Origin: Pseudomonas sp. 8AS
GTDB taxonomy: Bacteria > Pseudomonadota > Gammaproteobacteria > Pseudomonadales > Pseudomonadaceae
Assembly (NCBI RefSeq): GCF_902506505.1
Contig: NZ_LR733406.1
Location: forward strand, 3,411,732 to 3,475,731
DNA: 64,000 bases
Reading direction: 5' to 3'
Shown one piece after another: positions 17,372-27,636 of this stretch. Both the position numbers and the translations under genes were made by a program. The notes below the pieces were generated by a model. It saw nothing but the letters and a program-made list of their open reading frames with translations, did not search any database and was not told the DNA's origin. Positions within the stretch are counted from its first letter, which is position 1; every line of letters starts with the position of its first letter.

Positions 17372-18034
17372 TCACTGCCCCAGGGCGGCTTCCAGGCGGG
17401 CCAGGCGCTCTTCCAGGGTCGCCAGCCGCATCTCCAGCTCGGCGATGCGACCGTCATCCGCGCCGCTGCTGCGCGGGGCGCTGTCGGCCTGGCTGCGCAG
17501 GGCCAGCAGCGCCTCCAGGTCGGCCGGCTCGCCGAGCAGGTGCATGTAGCGGTCCTCGCGCTGCCCGCTCTGGCGCGGCAGCAGGCAGGCCAGCTCGCGC
17601 GCGGCCAGGCGCTCCAGCTGGTGCTGGACTTCGGCCACATCCTCGAACGGATGCAGGCGAGCGCTGCGGGTGAGCAGCTCGTTGAGGGTCTGCGGGCCGC
17701 GCAACAGCAGCAGGCCGACCAGCGCCACCTGCGGCTTGACCAGTTCCAGGGCCTTGTCCGCGCGCTGCTCCCAGCGGTCGGCGCGCCCGCCCATCACCAG
17801 CCGGCTCAGGCCGCGCCCCTCGAGGCTGCGCAGACCCTGGCCGACCTGGCCCTCGGTGAGGTTCATCAGCGGCTCGCGGCTGGTCTTCTGGTTGCAGGCC
17901 AGCAGCACGGCGTTGAGGGTCAGGGGGTAGGTTTCCGGGGTGGTCGCCTGTTTCTCGATCAGGCAACCGAGGATGCGCGCCTCCACGGCGCTGAGGGGGG
18001 CCTGGCCCGGGGTGCTGTGCGCTTCGCTGGACAT
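17372..18034 (-). CDS. yceH: YceH family protein (DUF480)
   Basis: A 220-residue protein with the DUF480 signature [20 protein letters not shown] and [19 protein letters not shown], two winged-helix-like halves, and a C-terminal coiled coil ([20 protein letters not shown]). ATG at 18034 fits the family N-terminus better than an upstream one at 18064. Function is not established. Confidence 0.88.
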   Translation of the reverse strand: MSSEAHSTPGQAPLSAVEARILGCLIEKQATTPETYPLTLNAVLLACNQKTSREPLMNLTEGQVGQGLRSLEGRGLSRLVMGGRADRWEQRADKALELVKPQVALVGLLLLRGPQTLNELLTRSARLHPFEDVAEVQHQLERLAARELACLLPRQSGQREDRYMHLLGEPADLEALLALRSQADSAPRSSGADDGRIAELEMRLATLEERLARLEAALGQ

Positions 18035-18185
18035 GGGGAAATCCGTTGGCAGTGACAAAGGCACCTAGCCTGCCACGTGTCGCCGGGTCTGGGAATCGGC
18101 CGCGTGTACGCCGCCACCCGGCGCGGGCCTTGAGCTGCGCGCCGGCTGTGGGTAACGTGGCCGCACTTTGCCCGGAGAGCCCCTC

Positions 18186-18854
18186 ATGTTGCCTGCCCGT
18201 TCCCTGCTGTTCGCCCTGCTGCCACTGTTCGCCGGCTGCCAGATGTTCGCCACGCAGCCCGAGCCGGCGGCACCGACCCTGCGCCTGCAGGGCGAGCTGA
18301 GCGCCAGCAACGGCGCCCTGCAGTTTCGCCCCTGTGGCGAGCAACGCCGCCTCAGCATCGGCAACGACGGCAACAGCGACATCATGCGCGAGGCCGCACT
18401 GCTCCTGGCCGACGGCCCCGGCCCGCTGTTCGCCGACCTGCGCGGCCAGCTGACGAGCAGCAGCGAGCCGGGCAGCGACGGCAAGCTGCAGCTCAGCGAG
18501 GTCTACCGCATCCAGCGCGAAGGCCCCGGCTGCGACGAGCCGGGTTTCAACCGCCTGCTCCTGCGCGCCAGCGGCAACGAGCCGGACTGGAGCCTGAGCG
18601 TCACCGGCAAGGGCCTGGCCCTGCTGCGCCCCGGCCAGCCGGTGCTGGCCCTGCCCTACCTGGAAGAGGCGCTGCCGGACGGCCGCTACAGCCTCAGCAG
18701 CGAGGCCAACGGCCAGCGCCTGGAGCTGTGGGTCGCCCCGCAACGCTGCACCGACAGCATGAGCGGCACGGTGCAGCACCTCAGCGCCGAACTGCGCCTG
18801 AATGGCCAGGTCCAGCGCGGCTGCGCCTCGATCGGCGGCGCGCGCAGCCGCTGA
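18186..18854 (+). CDS. COG3650-type lipoprotein
   Basis: A 222-residue lipoprotein. The signal MLPARSLLFALLPLFAGC ends in a lipobox (LFAGC). The body contains FRPCGEQRRL, RASGNEPDWSLSV and CTDSMSGTVQHLSAEL...GCA, with cysteines likely disulfide-bonded. GGAGAG precedes the ATG at 18186. It resembles Pseudomonas COG3650 proteins of unknown function in the cell envelope. Single gene. Confidence 0.7.
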   Translation: MLPARSLLFALLPLFAGCQMFATQPEPAAPTLRLQGELSASNGALQFRPCGEQRRLSIGNDGNSDIMREAALLLADGPGPLFADLRGQLTSSSEPGSDGKLQLSEVYRIQREGPGCDEPGFNRLLLRASGNEPDWSLSVTGKGLALLRPGQPVLALPYLEEALPDGRYSLSSEANGQRLELWVAPQRCTDSMSGTVQHLSAELRLNGQVQRGCASIGGARSR

Positions 18855-18968
18855 GAACAGCTCAGGGTCGCGCGTAGGCTGCGCTATGCCCCGCCGCTAG
18901 CAGCACGGCGGGGCAGCCCGCCAGGCGGGCGCCTATGCTCAAGGCAAACCCGCACGTCGGAGACTGCC

Positions 18969-19970
18969 ATGCTGCACATTGCCCTGAATGGATACGGGCG
19001 CATCGGTCGCGCCCTGGTTCGCGCCTTGTTCCAGCGCGGGCTGGAAAGCCAGCTGCAGGTCGAGGCGATCAATGACCTCGGCGAGTACCAGACCCTCGCC
19101 CACCTGACCCGCTTCGATTCCACCTTCGGCCGCTTCACTGGCCAGGTCGAGCTGCACGACGACATCCTGCAGATCGGCGACCAATCGATCCGCCTGCTCG
19201 GCGAGCGCGACATCGGCCGGCTGCCCTGGCAGCAGCTCGGCATCGACGTGGTCATCGACTGCACCGGCAAGCTGAAGAAACGCGCGCTGGCCGAACAGCA
19301 CCTGAGCGCCGGGGCGCCCCGGGTCCTGCTCTCGCACCCGCTGGACAGCGCCGACCTGACCGTGGTCTACGGCATCAACCAGCACCTGCTGGGCAACCAG
19401 CAGATCGTCTCCAACGCCTCCTGCACCACCAACTGCCTGGCCCCGCTGGCCCAGGCGCTGCACGCCGCCGTGGGCATCCGCCAGGGCCTGATGACCACCG
19501 TGCATGCCTACACCAACGACCAGAACCTGCTGGACAAGACCCACAACGATCTCTACCGCGCCCGCGCCGCGGCACTGTCGATGATTCCCACCAGCACCGG
19601 CGCGGCCAAGGCCATCGGCCTGGTCATCCCGGAACTGGCCGGACGCCTGGATGGCCTGGCCGTGCGCGTGCCGACCGCCAACGTGTCGCTGCTCGACCTG
19701 ACCTTCAACAGCGAGCGGCCGACCAGCCGCGCGGCGATCAACGACAGCCTGCAGAAAGCCGCCCGCCAGTTCCCGCTGGGGGTGATGGAATGCAACGAGC
19801 TGCCGCTGGTGTCCTGCGACTTCAACGGCTACCCGGTGTCCTGCGTGGTCGACCTCAATCACACCCGCGTGCAGGGTGGCGAGCTGGTCAAGGTGCTGGC
19901 CTGGTACGACAACGAATGGGCCTTCGCCAACCGTCTGCTGGATGTACTGCTGGCCTGGCCGAAGCCCTGA
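18969..19970 (+). CDS. Glyceraldehyde-3-phosphate / erythrose-4-phosphate dehydrogenase family protein
   Basis: A 333-residue NAD-dependent phosphorylating dehydrogenase. NAD-binding ALNGYGRIGRALVRAL, active-site SNASCTTNCLAP (nucleophilic Cys), TVHAYTNDQN, SMIPTSTGAAKAIG and WYDNEWAFANRLLD are all visible. The middle (LLSHPLDSADLTVVYG) looks like Epd while the TGAAKAIG part looks like GapA, so it may be an extra paralogue. A start-proximal site overlaps CGGAGACTGCC. Convergent with the DMT gene, with 19 bases between. Confidence 0.88.
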   Translation: MLHIALNGYGRIGRALVRALFQRGLESQLQVEAINDLGEYQTLAHLTRFDSTFGRFTGQVELHDDILQIGDQSIRLLGERDIGRLPWQQLGIDVVIDCTGKLKKRALAEQHLSAGAPRVLLSHPLDSADLTVVYGINQHLLGNQQIVSNASCTTNCLAPLAQALHAAVGIRQGLMTTVHAYTNDQNLLDKTHNDLYRARAAALSMIPTSTGAAKAIGLVIPELAGRLDGLAVRVPTANVSLLDLTFNSERPTSRAAINDSLQKAARQFPLGVMECNELPLVSCDFNGYPVSCVVDLNHTRVQGGELVKVLAWYDNEWAFANRLLDVLLAWPKP

Positions 19971-19989
19971 GCAGCCCCCTCAATCGACA

Positions 19990-20898
19990 TCAGTCAAGAA
20001 TCCCCGCCGGCGCCGGTGCACTGCTGCGCCACTGGCTCAGCGCCACGCCGACGAACACCAGCGCCGCGGCCAGGTACTGCAGTGGGCTGAGGCTTTCGCC
20101 GAGCAGCAGCGCGGCGAAGATCAGGGTGAACACCGGGATCAGGTTGGTGAACCCCGACGCCTGGCTGGCCGGCAGGCGGCTCACCCCGTAGTTGTACAGG
20201 CCATAGGCACCGACCGTGACCAGCAGGCCGAGGTACACCACCGAACCGACGCCCAGGGCACTGAACTTAGTGGGCAACGGCTCGGTAGCCAGCGCCAGCG
20301 GCAGGAAGAACAGCGAACCGATGAAGGCCTGCATGGCGGTGAGGATGAACGGCGAGTAGCGCTGCGAGAGAAACTTCAGCAGCAGCGTGTAGCCCATGGC
20401 GCAGAGCATGGCGAGGAATTCGTAGAAGTTGCCCAGCAGCGGCGCCGGCGCGCTGCTGCTGGCCTCCCCGGCCAGGCTCAGCCACACCGCGCCGACCACC
20501 GCCAGGAGAAAGCCGGCCAGGGTGGTGCGGGTGATGCGCTCGTGCAGGAACACATAGGCGCCCATGGCCACTAAAAGCGGCAAAAGCGCGGTGATCATGC
20601 CGGCCTGGGCAGCGCTGGTGTTCTGCAGGGCCAGGGCTTCGAAGATGAAGTACAGGCAGGGCTCACAGGCGGTCAGGCCGAGCAGGTATTTCCAGTCGCC
20701 GGCGCGGTAGTCGAGCCGCCCACGCCAGCGCCAGGCCAGCAGGAACACCAGGCTGCCGAGGGCCATGCGGCCGAAGATCACCCACATCGGCGGCAGTTCG
20801 CTGAAAGCGAACTTGAGGGCGATGAACGAGCTGCCCCACAGGGCCATGGCCAGCACCAGGCAACCCATCGCCAGCCCGCGGCTATGCTGCAGCGTCAT
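19990..20898 (-). CDS. DMT superfamily (EamA) transporter
   Basis: A 302-residue inner-membrane protein with ten predicted helices as two EamA repeats. MALWGSSFIALKFAFSELPP opens repeat 1, and ALLVAMGAYVFLHERITR and FTLIFAALLLGESLSPLQY are the typical repeat ends. GGAG lies six bases before the ATG at 20898. It probably exports a small metabolite; the substrate is unknown. Confidence 0.9.
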   Translation of the reverse strand: MTLQHSRGLAMGCLVLAMALWGSSFIALKFAFSELPPMWVIFGRMALGSLVFLLAWRWRGRLDYRAGDWKYLLGLTACEPCLYFIFEALALQNTSAAQAGMITALLPLLVAMGAYVFLHERITRTTLAGFLLAVVGAVWLSLAGEASSSAPAPLLGNFYEFLAMLCAMGYTLLLKFLSQRYSPFILTAMQAFIGSLFFLPLALATEPLPTKFSALGVGSVVYLGLLVTVGAYGLYNYGVSRLPASQASGFTNLIPVFTLIFAALLLGESLSPLQYLAAALVFVGVALSQWRSSAPAPAGILD

Positions 20899-21004
20899 TG
20901 CACGCTCCAATCGGAAAACGCCCAGCATAGAAGCTCGGCAGCGGTGCCGACAGGCACAGCCAGGCAGCAAAACTGTGTGATCTCAGAACCTGACAGCCGA
21001 ACGC

Positions 21005-21337
21005 TCAAGACTCCCAGGGTTTGCCGCGGGTATCCGGATGAATCGGCAGTTTCTGCTGCAGCGCCGCCTTGGCCAGCATGTGCGCGCTGATCGGTGCGGT
21101 GATGAAGAGGAACAGGGTGATCAGCAGCTCATGCAGGCTGAGACCATCGCCGCGGCTGCCGAAGAACACCAGCGAGGCGATCACCAGGCTGCCGACCCCG
21201 AGGGTGGTGGCCTTGGTCGGGCCATGCAGGCGGGTGAAGAAATCCGGCAGGCGGTACAGGCCCACGGCGCCGACCAGGGTGAAGACGCTGCCACTCAACA
21301 GGAAAAACGCCACCAGGGCTTCGATCCACAAGTTCAT
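21005..21337 (-). CDS. shaG: Mrp-type Na+/H+ antiporter subunit G
   Basis: A 110-residue protein with three hydrophobic segments and the MnhG/PhaG signature GAVGLYRLPDFFTRLHGPTKATTLG. Last gene of the antiporter operon, ten bases after shaF. It is a small accessory subunit required for complex activity. Confidence 0.93.
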   Translation of the reverse strand: MNLWIEALVAFFLLSGSVFTLVGAVGLYRLPDFFTRLHGPTKATTLGVGSLVIASLVFFGSRGDGLSLHELLITLFLFITAPISAHMLAKAALQQKLPIHPDTRGKPWES

Positions 21338-21347
21338 CGCGGTTCTC

Positions 21348-21617
21348 CTATTCGATGATGTCGCCGCGCAGCAGGTATTTGGTGATGGCCACGGTGCCGA
21401 TGAAGCCCATCACCGCAATCAGCAGCGCCGCTTCGAAATACAGGTCCGAGCCTTCCCAGATGCCGAGCAGCACGATCAGGGCGATGGCGTTGATGTACAG
21501 GGTGTCGAGGGCGAGGATGCGGTCCGGCAGGCTCGGCCCCTTGACCAGGCGCGCCAGGGTCAGCAGCAGGGCCAGCCCGAGCAGCGCCAGACACAGCGGA
21601 ATCACGTAGCCGAGCAT
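21348..21617 (-). CDS. shaF: Mrp-type Na+/H+ antiporter subunit F
   Basis: An 89-residue membrane protein with three helices. LARLVKGPSLPDRILALDTL is the MrpF/PhaF signature. The start overlaps the shaE stop by 16 bases. Confidence 0.93.
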   Translation of the reverse strand: MLGYVIPLCLALLGLALLLTLARLVKGPSLPDRILALDTLYINAIALIVLLGIWEGSDLYFEAALLIAVMGFIGTVAITKYLLRGDIIE

Positions 21618-22105
21618 GCGAACACCTCGCGCAGGGGCGCTTCGTAGCGCTGTTTGATTTCGGCCACCAGGGCCTCCTCATCCGGCACATTCAGGCAGTG
21701 CAGCAACAGCGTGCGGCGGTCGTCGCTGAGGTCGGCCGACACCGTGCCCGGGGTCAGCGAAATGATGCTGGCGAGCATGGTCAGCGCCAGTTCATCCTCC
21801 AGCAGCACGGGAATCTCGACGAAGGCCGGGCACAGCTGGCTGCGCGGGTTGAGGATCAGCCGTGCCACCTGCAGGTTGGCGACCACGATATCGCCGAGCA
21901 CCAGCAGCAGGAACTTGCACAGCAACCAGGGGTGCTCGACCCGCGGCGGGTTGATCCAGAACACCCGGCTGATCAGGGGAATCAGCCAGCCAAGCAGACT
22001 GCCGAGCAGCAGATGGCCGACACTGAACTGGTTCACCAGCAGCAGCCAGAGCCCCAGCAGGCACAGGCTGAGCAGTGGATGGGGCAACCAGCGCCAAGTT
22101 TTCAT
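21602..22105 (-). CDS. shaE: Mrp-type Na+/H+ antiporter subunit E
   Basis: A 167-residue protein with two N-terminal helices (about 10-30 and 35-50) and a cytoplasmic domain containing MLASIISLTPGTVSADLSDD, the MrpE signature, and HCLNVPDEEALVAEIKQRYE. It overlaps shaD by four bases. Confidence 0.93.
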   Translation of the reverse strand: MKTWRWLPHPLLSLCLLGLWLLLVNQFSVGHLLLGSLLGWLIPLISRVFWINPPRVEHPWLLCKFLLLVLGDIVVANLQVARLILNPRSQLCPAFVEIPVLLEDELALTMLASIISLTPGTVSADLSDDRRTLLLHCLNVPDEEALVAEIKQRYEAPLREVFACSAT

Positions 22106-23604
22106 AGGCCACCTCCGGTTTGCAGGGTCTGCCGGTAGGCAGCCAGGTCATGCAGCTGGCTGACGGTCGCCGCCAGGTACTCCAGCACCGGCGCGGCCAG
22201 CAGCACCAGCAGCGGGCTGAGCAGGAGCAGGCCGAGGCAGGCGCACAGCCGACCATGATCCAGCTCGGCGCTGTCCAGCTGATCCAGCCCGACGCGCCAG
22301 AACAGCGTGCTGCCGGCCCGGCTGAGCGCCACCAGGGTGCCCAACCCGCCGATCAGCAGCAGCGGCCACAGCCACAGCGCCTGCTGACCTTCGACCGCCT
22401 GCAGCAGCAACAGCTTGCCGAGGAAACCGGACAACGGCGGCAGGCCGGCCACGGCAATCGCGGCGAGGAAGAACAGGCCGCCGAGCAGATGCGGATTCTG
22501 CAGCGCCGGCCCCTGCACCAGATCGCCGCCCTTGATCCCGCGCTGACGCGCCACCAGGTCGGCCAGCAGGAACAGCGCCGCCGCCACCCAGGTGCTGTGC
22601 AGCCAGTAGTACAGCGCGGCCTGCAGCGCCTCGGCCGTACCCAGCGCCAGGCCGGCCAGCAGCGTGCCGACGGAAACCACCACCAGGTAGGCGACCAGGC
22701 GCTGCAGGCTGCTGGCCGCCAAGGCACCGAGCACACCGATGGCGATGGTCAGCAGGGCCAGCGGCCACAGCCAGTCCTGGGCCAGGTTGGCCAGGCTGCC
22801 GGCCTCGCTGCCGAAAACCAGGGTGTAGACGCGCAGGATCGAATACAGGCCGACCTTGGTCATGATCGCGAACAGGGCCGCCACTGGCGCGGTCGCCGCC
22901 GCATAGGCGCGCGGCAGCCAGAAATACAGCGGCAGAAACGCCGCCTTGAGCCCGAACACCACCAGCAGCAACAACCCGGCGGCCGCCAGAATCGGCGCCT
23001 GGTCGGCATCGGCGGCGGCCACCTTGACAGCCAGGTCGGCCATGTTCAGCGTGCCGCTGACGCCATACAGCGCGCCCACGGCGATCAGGAAGAACGCCGA
23101 GCCGAGCAGGTTGAGCACCACGTAATGCAGGCCCGCGCGCACCCGCTCGCGCCCGCCACCATGCAGCAGCAGCGCGTAGGAAGCGATCAGCAGGATCTCG
23201 AAGAACACGAACAGGTTGAACAGGTCGCCGGTGAGGAAGGCGCCGTTGATGCCGAGCAACTGGAACTGGAACAGACCGTGGAAACTGCGCCCGCGCTCGT
23301 CGTCGCCGCGCAGCGCATACAACAGGGCAAACAGGGCCAGCACGGCGGTGAGCAGCAGCATCAGCGCGCTAAGGCGATCGAACAGCAGGACGATGCCAAA
23401 GGGCGCCGGCCAGTTGCCCAGGGCATAGGTCTGCACGCTGCCCAGGTCGGCCTGGACCAGCAGCCACAGGCTGCACGGCAACAGGGCCAGGGTCGCCAGC
23501 AGCGACAGGCCGCGCTGCACACGCAGGCCGGCGCCGCTGGCGAGCAACAGCAGGCAGCCGGCAAACAGCGGGATCAGGATCGGCAGGATCAAGCCATGGT
23601 TCAT
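22102..23604 (-). CDS. shaD: Mrp-type Na+/H+ antiporter subunit D
   Basis: A 500-residue proton-translocating transporter of the NuoN/NuoM family with about 14 helices. FGLKAAFLPLYFWLPRAYAA carries the conserved lysine region and LLGINGAFLTGDLFNLFVFFE the helix-5 glutamate. It overlaps shaC and shaE by four bases each. Confidence 0.95.
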   Translation of the reverse strand: MNHGLILPILIPLFAGCLLLLASGAGLRVQRGLSLLATLALLPCSLWLLVQADLGSVQTYALGNWPAPFGIVLLFDRLSALMLLLTAVLALFALLYALRGDDERGRSFHGLFQFQLLGINGAFLTGDLFNLFVFFEILLIASYALLLHGGGRERVRAGLHYVVLNLLGSAFFLIAVGALYGVSGTLNMADLAVKVAAADADQAPILAAAGLLLLVVFGLKAAFLPLYFWLPRAYAAATAPVAALFAIMTKVGLYSILRVYTLVFGSEAGSLANLAQDWLWPLALLTIAIGVLGALAASSLQRLVAYLVVVSVGTLLAGLALGTAEALQAALYYWLHSTWVAAALFLLADLVARQRGIKGGDLVQGPALQNPHLLGGLFFLAAIAVAGLPPLSGFLGKLLLLQAVEGQQALWLWPLLLIGGLGTLVALSRAGSTLFWRVGLDQLDSAELDHGRLCACLGLLLLSPLLVLLAAPVLEYLAATVSQLHDLAAYRQTLQTGGGL

Positions 23605-23930
23605 CGGGGCGACTCCTCGCCATCGACATGGTCATTGCCCTGCTCGCCCAGGCTGCGCAGGGCCAGCACCACGACAAAGGCAGTCATCGCAAAACCAATG
23701 ACGATGGCCGTCAGCACCAGCGCCTGGGGCAGCGGGTCGGTGTACTGGCCGCCCTCGCGAATCACCGCTGGCATGCCGCTCTGCAGGCGGCCCATGGCGA
23801 ACAGGAACAGGTTGACCGCGTAGGAGATCAGGGTCAGGCCCATGACCACCGGGAAGGTGCGCGCGCGCAACAGCAGGTACACCCCGCTGGCAATCAGCAC
23901 GCCCAGAACCAGCGCATACAGCGCTTCCAT
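23601..23930 (-). CDS. shaC: Mrp-type Na+/H+ antiporter subunit C
   Basis: A 109-residue, three-helix NuoK-like subunit. LTLISYAVNLFLFAMG and DPLPQALVLTAIVIGFAMTA are MrpC/PhaC hallmarks. One base separates it from the shaA stop. Confidence 0.95.
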   Translation of the reverse strand: MEALYALVLGVLIASGVYLLLRARTFPVVMGLTLISYAVNLFLFAMGRLQSGMPAVIREGGQYTDPLPQALVLTAIVIGFAMTAFVVVLALRSLGEQGNDHVDGEESPR

Positions 23931-23931
23931 A

Positions 23932-26724
23932 TCAGAGTGCCTCCTGTGTGCTGTCGCTGCGGGTCAGTTTGCCCAGCTTGGCAAGAATCATCAGGGTGGC
24001 GCCGACCACCGTGAGGTAGACGCCCAGATCAAAGAGCATGGCGGTGGCCAGTTCGAATTCGCCCACCAGCGGCCAGTGGAAATGGCCGAAAGATGTCGTC
24101 AGGTAGGGATAGCCGAAGGCCCAGCTGCCCAGGCCGGTGAGACTGGCGATCAGCACACCGAGGCCGGCCAGGTAGTGGTAATTCAGCGGCAGGCGACTCT
24201 GCGTCCAGCTCACCCCGCTGGCGACGTATTGCAGGATCAGCGCCACGGCGGTGACCAGCCCGGCGATGAACCCGCCGCCCGGCAGGTTGTGGCCGCGCAG
24301 GAAGATGAACACCGAAATCAGCAGCGCCATCGGCAACAGCACCCGCGACAGGGTGGCCAGCAGCAGCGGATGGCGGTCCCGCGCCCACAGGTGGCCGGCG
24401 GCATCGGTGCCGGGCTGGGTCAGGCGCAGACCATCGAGCAAGGCATAGATGCCCACGCCGGCAATCGCCAGCACGCTGATCTCGCCGAGGGTATCGAAAC
24501 CGCGAAAATCCACCAGAATCACGTTGACCACGTTGCTGCCACCACCGCCCGGCACGCTGTTTTCCAAGAAGAACCCGGAAATGCTCTGCAGCGGGCGGGT
24601 CATCACCGCATAGGTCAGCAGCGCCACCACCCCGCCGCTGCCCAGCGCCACGCAGAAATCACGCAGGCCGCGCAGGCTGCTGCTTTCCGCCGGGGTCTGG
24701 GCCGGCAGGAAATACAGCGCCAGCATCAGCAGGATGATGGTCACCACCTCCACCGACAGCTGGGTCAGGGCCAGATCCGGCGCCGAGTAGCGCACGAACA
24801 CCAGGGCCACCATCAGGCCGACCACGCTGAGCATCAGCAGGGCCACCAGGCGCTGGCGATGGAAGATCACCGTGAGCAGCGCGCCGCCGCAGAGAATCAG
24901 GCTGCCCAGCAGCGCCGCGCCATCGATCGGGCTGAGGCCCAGGGAGCCGGTCAGGCGCTCCAGCGGGGTCAGCCCGGACACCAGCACCACCAGCGCCGCC
25001 AGCAGCATCAGGGCCAGGTAGCGCTGCAGCGAACCGCTTTCCAGGCGCCCGCTAAGCGCGGCGCTGAGGCGAACCAACACACGCACGCCGCGCTCGAACA
25101 CCTCCTTGGCATCCACTTCCGGCAAGCCGGCGTACCAGCTGAACAGCGGCTTGCGGCAGACATACACCAGCACCCCGCCGAGGGTGGCCACGGCGCTCAT
25201 CAGCAACGGCAGGTTGAAACCGTGCCAGATCGCCAGGCTGTATTCGGGCAGTGCGCCGTCCAGGCTGGCCGAAGCCGCCACCGCCAGCAGCGGCGCCACG
25301 GTGTAAGCCGGCAGCATGCCGACCAGCAGGCAGAGGAACACCAGGATCTCCACCGGCACCTTCATGTAGCGCGGCGGCTCGTGGGGCGGGTACTTCGGCA
25401 GGTTGATCGGCTCGCCGTTGAAGAACACGTCGTGGATGAAGCGCAGCGAATAGGCCACCGAGAACACCCCGGCCAGGGTCGCCGCCGCCGGAATCACCCA
25501 GCTGAAGCTGCCCAGCAGGTGCTGGCCGAGGGTCTCGCTGAAGAACATCTCCTTGCTCAGGAAGCCGTTGAGCAGCGGCACCCCGGCCATCGCCAGGGAC
25601 GCCACCATGGCCAGCGCGGCGGTGTGCGGCATGTACTTCCACATGCCGTTGATGCGGCGCATGTCGCGGCTGCCGGTCTCGTGGTCGATGATCCCCGCGG
25701 CCATGAACAGCGAGGCCTTGAAGGTGGCGTGGTTGATGATGTGGAAGATCGCCGCCACCGTCGCCAACTGGGTATTCAGGCCGAATAGCAGGGTAATCAG
25801 GCCCAGGTGGCTGATGGTCGAGTAGGCCAGCAGACCCTTGAGGTCATGCTGGAACAGGGCCATGCCCGCGCCTACCAGCAGGGTCGCCAGGCCGGTCAGG
25901 CTGACCAGGTAGAACCACAGCTCGGAGTCGGCCAGCGCCGGGTACAGGCGCGCCAGCAAAAATACCCCGGCCTTGACCATGGTCGCCGAGTGCAGATAGG
26001 CGGAAACCGGGGTGGGCGCTGCCATCGCGTGGGGCAGCCAGAAGTGGAACGGGAACTGCGCCGACTTGGTGAACACGCCCAGCAGCACCAGCACCAGAGC
26101 CACCGGGTAGAGGGCGTGGGCACGGATCACATCGCCAGCCGCCAGCACCACGCTGAGCTCGAAGCTGCCGACGATATGGCCGATCAGCAGCACGCCGGCG
26201 AGCAAGGCCAGGCCTCCCCCACCGGTCACCGTGAGGGCCATGCGCGCGCCCTTGCGGGCATCACCACGCTGGCCCCAGAAGCCGATCAGCAGGAACGACG
26301 ACAGGCTGGTCAGCTCCCAGAACACCATCATCAGCAGCAGGTTTTCCGACAGCACCACGCCGAGCATGGCGCCCATGAACAGCAGCAGGTAGCTGAAGAA
26401 ACGGCCGACGGCCTCATTCTCGGCCAGGTAGTAGCGGGCGTAGAGGATCACCAGCAGGCCGATGCCGAGGATCAGCAGGGCAAACAGGAAGCCCAGGCCA
26501 TCCAGGCGCAGCGCCAGGTTCAGCCCCAGCTGCGGCAGCCAGGGCTGGGTTACCAGGAGCAATTCGCCGGAGAACACCTGCGGCGCCTGCAACAGCAACA
26601 GGGTCAGCGCCAGCACGGGCGCCAAGGCCGCAGCCAGGACACAGGGCAGTCGGCCAAAGCGCTCGCACAAGACAGGCAGGAAGGCGCCGAGAAATGGCAA
26701 AGCGACGATGAGCAAGAGCTCCAT
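23932..26724 (-). CDS. shaA: Mrp-type Na+/H+ antiporter, fused subunits A and B
   Basis: A 930-residue polytopic protein. The NuoL-like MrpA part covers about 1-760, with [20 protein letters not shown] and [17 protein letters not shown]. The MrpB part covers about 790-930, with [17 protein letters not shown]. The A/B fusion defines group 2 Mrp systems (PhaAB/ShaA), as in other pseudomonads. First gene of the six-gene operon; the complex expels Na+ (or K+) in exchange for H+ and supports salt and alkali tolerance. Confidence 0.96.
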   Translation of the reverse strand: MELLLIVALPFLGAFLPVLCERFGRLPCVLAAALAPVLALTLLLLQAPQVFSGELLLVTQPWLPQLGLNLALRLDGLGFLFALLILGIGLLVILYARYYLAENEAVGRFFSYLLLFMGAMLGVVLSENLLLMMVFWELTSLSSFLLIGFWGQRGDARKGARMALTVTGGGGLALLAGVLLIGHIVGSFELSVVLAAGDVIRAHALYPVALVLVLLGVFTKSAQFPFHFWLPHAMAAPTPVSAYLHSATMVKAGVFLLARLYPALADSELWFYLVSLTGLATLLVGAGMALFQHDLKGLLAYSTISHLGLITLLFGLNTQLATVAAIFHIINHATFKASLFMAAGIIDHETGSRDMRRINGMWKYMPHTAALAMVASLAMAGVPLLNGFLSKEMFFSETLGQHLLGSFSWVIPAAATLAGVFSVAYSLRFIHDVFFNGEPINLPKYPPHEPPRYMKVPVEILVFLCLLVGMLPAYTVAPLLAVAASASLDGALPEYSLAIWHGFNLPLLMSAVATLGGVLVYVCRKPLFSWYAGLPEVDAKEVFERGVRVLVRLSAALSGRLESGSLQRYLALMLLAALVVLVSGLTPLERLTGSLGLSPIDGAALLGSLILCGGALLTVIFHRQRLVALLMLSVVGLMVALVFVRYSAPDLALTQLSVEVVTIILLMLALYFLPAQTPAESSSLRGLRDFCVALGSGGVVALLTYAVMTRPLQSISGFFLENSVPGGGGSNVVNVILVDFRGFDTLGEISVLAIAGVGIYALLDGLRLTQPGTDAAGHLWARDRHPLLLATLSRVLLPMALLISVFIFLRGHNLPGGGFIAGLVTAVALILQYVASGVSWTQSRLPLNYHYLAGLGVLIASLTGLGSWAFGYPYLTTSFGHFHWPLVGEFELATAMLFDLGVYLTVVGATLMILAKLGKLTRSDSTQEAL

Positions 26725-26926
26725 GAATCCCCCGGTACTGGTTCGCCGTAAGGCGCCCTGTGGATGGCGACAGAATAGGCGAAGGATCTTCCAAGATGTT
26801 TCCGTGCTTGGCCTAAGCCTTTGTCTGCACAGAACTATTGGCCGATTATCGCGATCAGCGGCGGCGACGTCATGGAGGAATTATTACCAAAGCTGTGTCT
26901 ACGCCGCAGAAATTGCCGGCACACAG
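26725..26926. other. Gene-free leader upstream of the Mrp operon
   Basis: About 200 bases without a convincing gene. The relatively AT-rich part (TTATTACCAAAGCTG and CTAAGCCTTTGTCTG) may hold the Mrp promoter, but no clear hexamer pair can be named. Confidence 0.35.
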
Positions 26927-26952
26927 AAAAAGGCCCGGCGTTTGCCGGGCCT
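26927..26952 (-). terminator. Rho-independent terminator of slyB
   Basis: Read on the minus strand, AGGCCCGGC-AAAC-GCCGGGCCT is a perfect nine-base stem followed by TTTTTC. It lies downstream of slyB and upstream of shaA. Confidence 0.9.
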
Positions 26953-27007
26953 CAGAGCCTGCTCAGAATCGTCTTGGCAGCCCCCTGAAAGCGCCGCCAG
27001 CGGAGGC

Positions 27008-27472
27008 TCAGTGGGCGACGCGGCTGGTGCCGTCGACGCTCATGATGCGCACGCGCTCGCCGACACGGAAGATTTCGTTCTCCTGCACTTCCTGCACATA
27101 GGCGCGCAGGGTGCCGTCGTCTTCGCGCACGGTGATTTCCACACCCTGGGTACGGGTCAGGCCTTCTTCGGTCATGGAGCCGAGCAGACCACCGGCAACC
27201 GCGCCGATCACCGCCGCCACCACGGAACTGCGGCCGTCGCCGATACCGCTGGCGGCCACACCGCCGACCACCGCACCGGCACCGGTGCCGATCGGCGTCT
27301 TGGTGCCCTCGATCTTCACCGGGCGCAGCGACTCGATGGTGCCCATGCGCACGGTCTGCACCTTGCGCGCCTCGTCGCGACTGTAGCTGTCGCCACTGAG
27401 GTTGGACACGCAACCGCCCAGCGTCAGTGCCAGGGCGGCAACGGTCGCAGTCAACAGCATGGATTTACGCAT
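27008..27472 (-). CDS. slyB: SlyB-like outer-membrane lipoprotein (glycine zipper)
   Basis: A 154-residue lipoprotein with signal MRKSMLLTATVAALALTLGGC (lipobox LGGC). Glycine-zipper segments follow (TGAGAVVGGVAASGIGDG and AAVIGAVAGGLLGS), then a C-terminal domain (VEITVREDDGTLRAYVQEV, GERVRIMS). This is the SlyB/Pcp architecture linked to outer-membrane stability. Single gene with its own terminator. Confidence 0.88.
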   Translation of the reverse strand: MRKSMLLTATVAALALTLGGCVSNLSGDSYSRDEARKVQTVRMGTIESLRPVKIEGTKTPIGTGAGAVVGGVAASGIGDGRSSVVAAVIGAVAGGLLGSMTEEGLTRTQGVEITVREDDGTLRAYVQEVQENEIFRVGERVRIMSVDGTSRVAH

Positions 27473-27636
27473 TTGATTCTCTCCGTGAAAGGCAGTGAAC
27501 ATTAGACCCTGCCGACCGAGGGATGTCACTCGCACCTTGTTCCACTAGTTTAGCGGCTGGTCGCGACAATAGGTCCGGTTCTCGCCGGGCGTCGATTTGG
27601 CTAAGGTGACGCCATCAGCCACGTCGAGAGCGCCGC

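Noticed and set aside
22120..25788. Two long plus-strand frames across the Mrp genes
   Set aside because: Gln/Arg/His-rich antisense shadows of shaD and shaA; the minus-strand proteins are clearly real.
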